From positions 1-33,546 of the forward strand of contig JBPOJF010000016.1 of the NCBI GenBank assembly GCA_052033915.1: a stretch of 33,546 nt of DNA. The letters are read 5' to 3'. Source of the stretch: CALMZY01 sp052033915. Its GTDB lineage: Bacteria > Verrucomicrobiota > Kiritimatiellia > CAIQIC01 > JAGNIJ01. Shown here in pieces: positions 1 to 6,008 of the stretch; position 1 is the stretch's first letter, and each line of letters opens with the position of its first letter. The notes under the pieces were generated by a model. It ran no database searches. It saw nothing but the letters and a program-made list of their open reading frames with translations, and had not been told where the DNA came from. Made by a program: the position numbers and the translations under genes.

Positions 1-914
1 CCGGAAGCCCCAGCCGATGTCATCATTGACATGACGACCATCGGGAATGCGGGGAATGGTCCCGACTATCCGTATCCTGATCCATGGATTCCTGTCGGAA
101 GCGTGAATTACGACTACCGGATTAGTACATACGAAGTGACGGTGGCGCAGTACACGGCGTTTCTGAACGCCGTGGCGACAAACGATCCGAACGATCTGTA
201 TAACGGGTATATGGGGACTACAGCCTGGGGCGGAGCTTTTATCATCCGGAGCGGGGAGGGTGGAAGCTACAAATACGCAGCGGTAGAGGGTAAAGAGAAT
301 AACCCGGTTTGTCTGGTCTCGTTTTACGATGCCTGTCGATTCTGCAACTGGCTGGCGAACGGGCAGGGATCGGGGAGCACGGAAACGGGCTCGTACAACA
401 TGGCGGATGGGTATTTGTTGGGCCGGACGGCGAACGCGACATGGGTTCTGCCGACGGAAGATGAGTGGTACAAGGCGGCGTATTACGATCCGGTCAAGGA
501 TGCGTACTACGACTACCCGAACGGGTCGGATGATGTACCGGCGGAGCCGACAGACGAGACGACGCCGCGCGAGATGAATTTCGGGGATATACCGTACTGG
601 CATGGCGGGGTTTACTTCACATCCATTGGGGAGACGACCGGCCGCAGCCCTTACGGAGTCGCCGATATGGGGGGGAACGGGGCGGAGTGGACGGACACAT
701 TCGGGGTGCCGAACTGTCGGATCATCAGGGGGGGGGGCTGTTTAACCATGCGAGCGCGTTGAGCGTAACGAGTCAAGATCCGGCTGATCCGGAAATGGAG
801 GGCGACGGTTTCGGGTTCCGCGTTGCCTACATCATTCCCGAACCGTCAACCGCCGCATTGCTGTTCCTGGGTTCGCTGGGTTGTGCGTGGGGCTGGGTGC
901 GGCGGCGAGTGTGA
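1..914 (+). CDS. SUMF1/FGE-fold protein with PEP-CTERM tail, 5' partial, frame broken at a G run
   Basis: The reading frame is open from the first base, so the gene begins outside the window. The first part has the blocks of a formylglycine-generating-enzyme (SUMF1/EgtB/PvdO) fold: ISTYEVTVAQYTAFLNAV, VSFYDACRFCNWLANG, LPTEDEWYKAAYY and GVADMGGNGAEWTD. After RIIRGG the frame breaks in ten consecutive G (728-737) and would end at 762. In another frame the expected C-terminus continues (HASALSV, GFGFRVAY) into a PEP-CTERM signal: the triplet PEP at about 840, a hydrophobic segment and a basic tail WVRRRV, stop at 912-914. One extra G or two fewer would fuse the parts. PEP-CTERM proteins are usually exported and processed by an exosortase. 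In such proteins the SUMF1 fold is often not enzymatic, so I assign no reaction. The break may be a sequencing error, a real mutation or a phase-variable tract. Confidence 0.75.
728..737 (+). repeat. Ten-G homopolymer at a frame break
   Basis: Ten uninterrupted G lie exactly where the SUMF1-fold coding frame switches. Protein similarity runs up to the tract in one frame and resumes directly after it in another. Eight or eleven G would restore one continuous protein. Confidence 0.85.
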
Positions 915-1220
915 CCGGCTCTATGCGCTGGCTGAACCGGAGCGGTTGGCCATTCGCCGGTGGAATCAATCGGTCGATTGGCCCGCTTATTGCACAAGCG
1001 ACAAGCTTTTAACGCAAAGGGCGCAAAGAGCGATTTGAAAGACGGATTCCGGCTTGTTTTCGGCGCGGCGGGACACACCGTGTTACTGGACCAAAGATAG
1101 CTGACTCGCATCGTCGCCCTCCTGTAGGTGGATGTCTTTCAACAACCTAGCTACCGAAGTTCAACGGCGATGCAACTTTCTTTCTGCTGCGTTTGATGCT
1201 AGTATTCACATCCTAGGAAA
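915..1220. other. Intergenic stretch without a supported gene
   Basis: This stretch lies between the stop of the PEP-CTERM protein and the stop of hydE on the other strand, so it is a convergent junction. Short open frames here resemble no family I know. The only structure noticed is a short direct repeat at 1011-1032. I found no hairpin with a T tract that would be a convincing terminator for either gene. Confidence 0.6.
1011..1032 (+). repeat. Short tandem repeat with CGCAAAG units
   Basis: CGCAAAG occurs at 1013-1019 and 1022-1028, a 9-base period followed by the start of a third unit. It lies in non-coding DNA between convergent genes. Confidence 0.5.
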
Positions 1221-2225
1221 TCACTTCTTCAGCGAATCCCCGCGCTCCAAAGACATCCTGCGGCCCGCCGCTGCGATCGCGCTTCGCGCGGTATCCAAAT
1301 CCGGCCCGGCCCGCTTGTCGTAGATCTGGTAGTCGATGCCGTACATCGCCGGCGTGCCGCTGATCATGATGACGTTGCAGCCCGCCTTCAGCCCCGCCCG
1401 CAATCCTCCGACCGGATCCAGACTGGCCAGCGCGGTCGTAGCAGGAAGGTGCGCGTTCCTAGTGACGATCCGTGCCAGAGCCAGCATGCGCAAAGTCAGC
1501 GTTTCGCTGCCGGCCAATTGATCGTAAAGCGGCGTGTCCGCCGACGGCAGGAACGGGCCGATGCCCGCCATGTCCGGCTGGAATGACTGAATCAACAGAA
1601 TATCGGCCGCCAGGTCATCCGCGGTCTGCCCGGGCAATCCGACCATCCCCCCCACGCCTACCTGGTAGCCGAGTTCCCGGAGCCCCTGAAGAATATCCAA
1701 TCGCCGCGGCAACGATTGGCCCGGATGCAGTTTCGCATAGAGCGCCGGGTTGGCGGTTTCGTGTTTCAGAAGATAGCGGTCCGCGCCGGAATCCCGGAAT
1801 GCCCTGTAGTCGTCCATCAGCCGCTCGCCGATCGACAGCGTGACCGCCATGGCCGGATGGTCTCGCCGGATGTCGTTCAGGAGCCCGCAGATCGTCTCGC
1901 GGCGGCACGAGAGGTCGTCGCCCGACTGGAGGACAACGCTGTGGATCCCCTGCTCGGCGAGCGCGCGAACGGCCTTCAGGATCTCCGCCCGGCTCATCCG
2001 GTAACGCTGGAGCGCGCGGTTATCGCGACGCAACCCGCAGTACAGGCAGTTGCGCGCGCACCGGTTCGAAAACTCCACGAGGCCGCGGATGAACACGGCG
2101 TCGCCGACGTATTGGCGGCAAACCTGGTCGGCCCGGGCGAACAGTTCATCGCACGACGGCGCGACCAGATACCGCCGGATTTCCTCGCGGCTGAGTTCGC
2201 TAGAAATAGAGGTCTCGCTCGCCAT
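1221..2225 (-). CDS. hydE: [FeFe] hydrogenase maturase HydE (radical SAM)
   Basis: HydE is a radical SAM enzyme needed, with HydG and HydF, to build the two-iron subcluster of the [FeFe] hydrogenase H-cluster. The 334-residue protein has the usual family length. The radical SAM motif CX3CX2C is visible as CARNCLYC near residue 57, followed by GLRRDN. Further family features are the QSGDD segment (near 100), the KHETAN segment (near 155), GGMVGLPGQT (near 190) and a TALASLDPVGG segment (near 265). The start is an ATG that lies 26 bases inside the end of hydG, so the two are probably translationally coupled. It is the last gene of the minus-strand set TM1266-like, hydF, hydG, hydE. Its partner hydrogenase HydA is not in the window. 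Assignment to HydE rather than the related biotin synthase or PylB rests on the sequence pattern and the neighbours. Confidence 0.93.
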   Translation of the reverse strand: MASETSISSELSREEIRRYLVAPSCDELFARADQVCRQYVGDAVFIRGLVEFSNRCARNCLYCGLRRDNRALQRYRMSRAEILKAVRALAEQGIHSVVLQSGDDLSCRRETICGLLNDIRRDHPAMAVTLSIGERLMDDYRAFRDSGADRYLLKHETANPALYAKLHPGQSLPRRLDILQGLRELGYQVGVGGMVGLPGQTADDLAADILLIQSFQPDMAGIGPFLPSADTPLYDQLAGSETLTLRMLALARIVTRNAHLPATTALASLDPVGGLRAGLKAGCNVIMISGTPAMYGIDYQIYDKRAGPDLDTARSAIAAAGRRMSLERGDSLKK

Positions 2226-3696
2226 CGGCCGTCCTCCGGTAATACTGCATGAAGATGTCGTACCCCTTCGGATTCTGCGCCTGGATTTCCGCGAGTTCTT
2301 TTTGGATCACGATCTCGCCCGCGGCCTGTGTTGCCGGACTTGCGAAGTCGTCCAGCCACTCGCGGAACGTGATCACGGCGTTCAGCTTGCAGAACTTGCC
2401 CTCCTTGCCGCTGCGTAGGAGGTCCATGATGCGCCGGCCGGTGCGGCCACAGCGATATCCGGCGGTGCAGAACGACGTGATGAATCCCATTTCCGCGAGT
2501 TCGCGGACCACCTGATCGAGGCTGCGCAGGTCGCCGAGGATGAACTGCTCGCTGGCGCCCTTGGACCCTTGGTACGCCTCGCTGTACGCGCCGATGCCGA
2601 TCCGGGACGACGCGTCGGTCTGCGTGCATCCGAGCGGAAGCAGCCGGCGGCGCATCCCGGCGTTCTCGCGCGCGGTCAGGATCATTCCGGTATATGGGAC
2701 CGAGAGACGGATCACGACAAGCGCGCGCTCCATGTCGTCGTCGCTCACGCGGTGTTTCAGGTTCTGAACGAACGGCGTCTCTGCCGCGGGCTCAATGCGG
2801 GGGAACGATATCGTATGCGGCCCGATGCCGAACGCCCGCTCCAGCTCGCGCGCGTGGTACAGCAGGCCCATGATTTCGAACCGCCAGTCGTAAAGCCCGA
2901 ACAACGCGCCGATGCCGACGTCGTCAATCCCCGCCTCCATCGCGCGGTGCATCGAATACAGCCGCCACGCGTAGTCGGATTTGACCGTGCCCTCGGGATG
3001 GACACGCCCGTATGTGTCGCGGTGATAGGTTTCCTGGAAAACCTGGTATGTGCCGAGGCCGACCTCGTTGAGAATCTTCAGTTCCTCGACCGGCATCGGC
3101 GGCGCGTTGACGTTCACGCGGCGGATCGCGCCCCACCCCGTGCGCGCCTTGACCTTGACCGCGTAGATCGTCCGAAGCGTCTCGGCCATGTAGTCGACGC
3201 CCGACTTGGGATGCTCGCCGTAAACCACGATCAGCCGCTTGTGTCCGATCTTTCCGGCAAGGATTTCCGTCTCGAGCCGCACTTCGTCCTGCGTCAGCGT
3301 GCGCCGCCGGATCGCGTCGTTCTGCCTCCGCAATCCGCAGTACAGACAGTTGTTGATGCAGAGGTTGCTCAAGTAGAGCGGCGCGAACGTCACGATGCGG
3401 TTGTCGTAGACCTTGCGCTTGATGCGCGCGGCCGTCTGCTTCATCTCCTCCCACAAGCCGGGATCCGTCACGTGCAGCAACGCCGCCGTCTCGGCCGGGT
3501 CCAGGGTTTGGACGGCCTCGGACTTTGCCAGGATCTCGCGGACCCGTACCGGATCCGGGCTCGTGTTCTCGCGGAGCGCCCGTTCGATCGCCGCGTCGTC
3601 GATGAAATCGCGTTCCGCCTGCATGTATCGGGTGACCTGGTCCGGAACGATCCGGCTGTCGCGCCGGCTCCGGCTAGGGCTTAATTGCGTAGTCAT
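2200..3696 (-). CDS. hydG: [FeFe] hydrogenase maturase HydG, altered C-terminal cluster motif
   Basis: HydG is a radical SAM tyrosine lyase that makes CO and cyanide, as an iron complex, for the [FeFe] hydrogenase H-cluster. The protein has 498 residues, a little over the usual 470. The radical SAM motif is CINNCLYC, followed by GLRRQND. The C-terminal domain, which in the family holds a second [4Fe-4S] cluster through CX2CX22C, is unusual: the sequence reads CTAGYRCGRTG with the last cysteine in KFCKLNA. The second family cysteine is therefore glycine, and a new cysteine sits three residues later; the 22-residue spacing to the last cysteine still counts from the glycine. The start ATG has a good ribosome site (AAAGGAAA) and lies 23 bases inside the end of hydF. 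Identity is secure; whether the auxiliary cluster is normal is open. Confidence 0.93.
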   Translation of the reverse strand: MTTQLSPSRSRRDSRIVPDQVTRYMQAERDFIDDAAIERALRENTSPDPVRVREILAKSEAVQTLDPAETAALLHVTDPGLWEEMKQTAARIKRKVYDNRIVTFAPLYLSNLCINNCLYCGLRRQNDAIRRRTLTQDEVRLETEILAGKIGHKRLIVVYGEHPKSGVDYMAETLRTIYAVKVKARTGWGAIRRVNVNAPPMPVEELKILNEVGLGTYQVFQETYHRDTYGRVHPEGTVKSDYAWRLYSMHRAMEAGIDDVGIGALFGLYDWRFEIMGLLYHARELERAFGIGPHTISFPRIEPAAETPFVQNLKHRVSDDDMERALVVIRLSVPYTGMILTARENAGMRRRLLPLGCTQTDASSRIGIGAYSEAYQGSKGASEQFILGDLRSLDQVVRELAEMGFITSFCTAGYRCGRTGRRIMDLLRSGKEGKFCKLNAVITFREWLDDFASPATQAAGEIVIQKELAEIQAQNPKGYDIFMQYYRRTADGERDLYF

Positions 3697-4939
3697 GGTT
3701 TTCCTTTCGAAACATCGCCGGCGCTTCGGGAAACGGCTCGAGCACGCGGTCGAGCACGCCGAGCAAATACGAAATGCAGACGCCGTAGTTTGTGATCGGC
3801 ACGCCTTCCGAGGCGGCCTTCTCGATCCGGGCGAGAACTTCGCGGGGAGTCAGCATGCACGCGCCGCAGTGGATGATCAGCTTGTAGTCCTTCAGAGGGT
3901 CGGGATAGTCGCGCCCCGAACAGACATCGACCCGCAGGTCGAAGCCCAGGTGCTTCTTCAGCCAATGCGGAATCTTCACGCGCCCAATGTCGTCCTCGAC
4001 GGCATGGTGAGTGCAGGCTTCCGCGATCAGGACCTTGTCCCCCTCCCGCAGGGTTTCCACCGCGGCGACTCCGGCGACCTGCCGCGCGAGATCGCCCTTG
4101 AACCTTGCGAACAGGGTGGAGAAGGTCGTGCATTTCACTTCGCGCGGCGTCTCGGCGACCATCACGTCCACGACCTGCGAGTCGCAGACCACGAGATCGG
4201 GCGCGCGGTTCAGGCGCGCGAGCAGCGCCTTGTATTCCGTTTCGCGCGTGACCGCCACGACATGTCCGTGATCGAGCGCGTCGCGGATCGCCTGAACCTG
4301 CGGAAGGATGATCCGGCCCTTGGGCGCTTCCTGGTCAATCGGAACAATCAGCACGACCATCCCGCCGGGAGGAACGAGATCGCCGAGCAGCTTGGGCGTC
4401 GCGATCCGGCTGTCCGGGCAAACATCGAGAAGCGCCCGCTTGAACGCATAAACCGTGCGATCGCGTTCCGCGCCCGTGAATACCGCGCTGGAACAGGTCA
4501 GGACGTGACGGACACGCCCCCGAAGCATCGCCAGGAATTCGGCCGACGGCGCAGCCGCGTCGGCCTTGTTTATGACGGCGATCACGGGAACTTTCTTCGC
4601 CGAAAACTCGGAAAGGATTTCCTCTTCGTACGAGGTCCATTGCTGGGCTTCAAGCAACAGAACCGCGACATCCGTGCGGACCACAGCCCGCTTCATCCGC
4701 GATACGCGGCCTTTTCCAAGAACCGACGAGTCGTCCACGCCTCCCGTGTCCAGAAACACGACGGGACCGACGGGTAGCAGTTCCATCGTTTTTTCCACAA
4801 CGTCGGTGGTCGTGCCGGGAATCGGCGATGTGAGCGCGATATCCTGTCCGGCGACCAAGTTCAGGAAGCTGGACTTGCCGACATTCGTGCGGCCGAAGAG
4901 TCCGATATGCAACCGCAGCGATTTGGAGGGGGTCTTCAT
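3674..4939 (-). CDS. hydF: [FeFe] hydrogenase maturation GTPase HydF
   Basis: HydF is the scaffold on which the two-iron H-cluster precursor is assembled and from which it is passed to HydA. The 421-residue protein has the N-terminal GTPase domain: P-loop GRTNVGKSSFLN (from residue 15), the switch region PIPGTTTD, DTGGVDD, and the NKAD base-specificity motif near residue 125. The C-terminal cluster-binding domain has the family CxH...HCxxC ligands: EACTHH near residue 310 and IIHCGACMLTPRE near residue 355. The start ATG follows the stop of the small upstream gene by one base, and the 3' end overlaps hydG by 23 bases, so the four genes form one transcription unit. All key motifs are intact. 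Confidence 0.95.
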   Translation of the reverse strand: MKTPSKSLRLHIGLFGRTNVGKSSFLNLVAGQDIALTSPIPGTTTDVVEKTMELLPVGPVVFLDTGGVDDSSVLGKGRVSRMKRAVVRTDVAVLLLEAQQWTSYEEEILSEFSAKKVPVIAVINKADAAAPSAEFLAMLRGRVRHVLTCSSAVFTGAERDRTVYAFKRALLDVCPDSRIATPKLLGDLVPPGGMVVLIVPIDQEAPKGRIILPQVQAIRDALDHGHVVAVTRETEYKALLARLNRAPDLVVCDSQVVDVMVAETPREVKCTTFSTLFARFKGDLARQVAGVAAVETLREGDKVLIAEACTHHAVEDDIGRVKIPHWLKKHLGFDLRVDVCSGRDYPDPLKDYKLIIHCGACMLTPREVLARIEKAASEGVPITNYGVCISYLLGVLDRVLEPFPEAPAMFRKENHDYAIKP

Positions 4940-4940
4940 G

Positions 4941-5189
4941 TCACGACTTGCTCATGGCCGACTTCACGGACACGCCCTCGACCGCGCCCAGCTTGCCCGT
5001 CAGGCTGCCGACCTCGTTGGTCGTGGCATCGATAATCACGGTGATGACGGAGCAGCGCCGCTCGGAGTACGGAATCCCCATGCGGCCGATGATGATTTCC
5101 CCGAATTCCGTGAGGATCTCGTTCACCTGCGGGGCGGACTTCCGTCGATCCTCGATCACGATGCCCACAAATCCGAGTCTCTTGTTCAT
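4941..5189 (-). CDS. TM1266-family small protein (putative [FeFe] hydrogenase regulator)
   Basis: An 82-residue protein starting MNKRLGFVGIVIEDR. It matches the small TM1266-type family often encoded beside hydF and named in databases as an iron-only hydrogenase system regulator. The family has an ACT/NikR-like ferredoxin-type fold; its mechanism is not established. Visible features are the opening beta strand GFVGIVIEDRR, a middle segment with IIIGRMGIPYSERRCSVITVIIDA, and TNEVGSLTGKLGAVEGVSVKS at the end. I chose the ATG at 5189 because GGAG lies eight bases upstream and the protein then has the family length; the longer open frame would add 34 unrelated residues encoded across the hairpin at 5211-5238. 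It is the first gene of the hydF-hydG-hydE unit, one base before hydF. Confidence 0.8.
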   Translation of the reverse strand: MNKRLGFVGIVIEDRRKSAPQVNEILTEFGEIIIGRMGIPYSERRCSVITVIIDATTNEVGSLTGKLGAVEGVSVKSAMSKS

Positions 5190-5202
5190 GCCTGTTTCTC
5201 CG

Positions 5203-5238
5203 AAAAACAATACCGGCCTGCCTTGCGGCAGGCCGGTA
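5203..5238 (-). terminator. Strong intrinsic terminator or attenuator ahead of the hyd maturase operon
   Basis: On the minus strand a perfect 12-bp stem (5211-5222 with 5227-5238) closes a GCAA loop, a GNRA tetraloop, and is followed at once by TTGTTTTT (5210-5203). This is a textbook intrinsic terminator. It ends one base before the CGGAG ribosome site of the TM1266-like gene, leaving no room for a promoter behind it. It therefore either terminates the rubrerythrin-like transcript or acts as a conditional attenuator for the hyd genes. Confidence 0.8.
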
Positions 5239-5331
5239 AGCATCAATTCCACAATCGATTCAAACCTTCCCTTGGGTTCAGGATCGCTCAATCCCTTGCC
5301 GCAGGCTGAATATCACGCTACGCGAAAAACA

Positions 5332-5814
5332 CTATTTCTGCAATTCCGCTCGCTTGTTGCTCAGCCACGCGATGTGCGTCATCTCCTCTTTGACGATGGC
5401 GTCGAGCTTGTCCTGACCGAACGCCGGCGGGACCATCTCCTTGAGGCCGAGGTAGAAGACGATCGAGTCCTTCTCCATCTGAATGGCCATGTCCAGAATG
5501 TCCGCAAGGCTCTCCTTGCCGGTCAGCGCCTCGGCCGGATCCTTGTTCACCTCGAACGCGAACCCATCCACCATGGCTTTCACGTAAAGCTCCGTCTCGC
5601 CATATGGGTCATACCCGCCCTTTTCGTTTGGCGCCAAGGCCTTACGCATCTCCGCGAAGGTCTCGTAGTGCAGGTCTTCCTGGGCGGCGATCTCGAGCAG
5701 GAGGTCGCGGCCTGCGATATTGTGCTTCGCGGCTTTCCGATAGAATTTGGCGCCTTTGGTTTCAATCTGGGCGGCCATGTCGAGGATTTCAGACGCGTTC
5801 AACCTGGCGGACAT
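5332..5814 (-). CDS. Rubrerythrin/ferritin-like diiron protein
   Basis: A 160-residue four-helix protein of the erythrin/ferritin-like class. Two helical repeats each carry glutamate and ExxH iron ligands: ETKGAKFYRKAA with QEDLHYETF in the first half, MEKDSIVFYLGL with KEEMTHIAWL in the second. There is no rubredoxin CxxC domain, so it is not a full rubrerythrin. Such proteins usually remove peroxide or handle iron in anaerobes, which would suit protection of oxygen-sensitive hydrogenases; that role is inferred from context. The ATG at 5814 has AAAGGAG at good spacing; the open frame upstream of it lacks family character. It is transcribed away from the hydrogenase operon from a shared spacer (5815-6008). 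A minus-strand promoter there is possible (TTGGCC, 17 bases, TATCCT) but weak. Confidence 0.85.
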   Translation of the reverse strand: MSARLNASEILDMAAQIETKGAKFYRKAAKHNIAGRDLLLEIAAQEDLHYETFAEMRKALAPNEKGGYDPYGETELYVKAMVDGFAFEVNKDPAEALTGKESLADILDMAIQMEKDSIVFYLGLKEMVPPAFGQDKLDAIVKEEMTHIAWLSNKRAELQK

Positions 5815-5882
5815 TGGGTTCTCCTTTCTGATCCACGCAACAGGATACCTGTAGCACAAAGTTTGGCCAACTCAAGGGGTTG

Positions 5883-5910
5883 TTGACTTTTGTACCCCGG
5901 GTCCTAGAAT
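5883..5910 (+). promoter_or_regulatory. Sigma-70-type promoter of the [NiFe] hydrogenase operon
   Basis: TTGACT (5883-5888) and TAGAAT (5905-5910) are separated by 16 bases, each one mismatch from the housekeeping consensus. It lies about 100 bases before the preferred GTG start at 6009 and is the only good promoter seen before the long operon. Confidence 0.7.
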
Positions 5911-6008
5911 CAGCCCACTATTGGGTTGCGGAACCGTCACGATTGACCTCCGCGAAGACGACTCAAATCGCCGCGCTCGTCCGAACGCCGGCACGAGGTT
6001 TTTCGGGT

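Noticed and set aside
4941..5291. Longer 116-residue form of the TM1266-like protein
   Set aside because: The extra residues would be translated across the terminator hairpin, and the ATG at 5189 has a clear GGAG site and gives the family length.
5880..6008. N-terminal extension of the FdhF-like gene from a TTG at 5880
   Set aside because: The extension covers a strong promoter (5883-5910), has no family similarity, and a GTG with a ribosome site at 6009 begins just before the cysteine motif.
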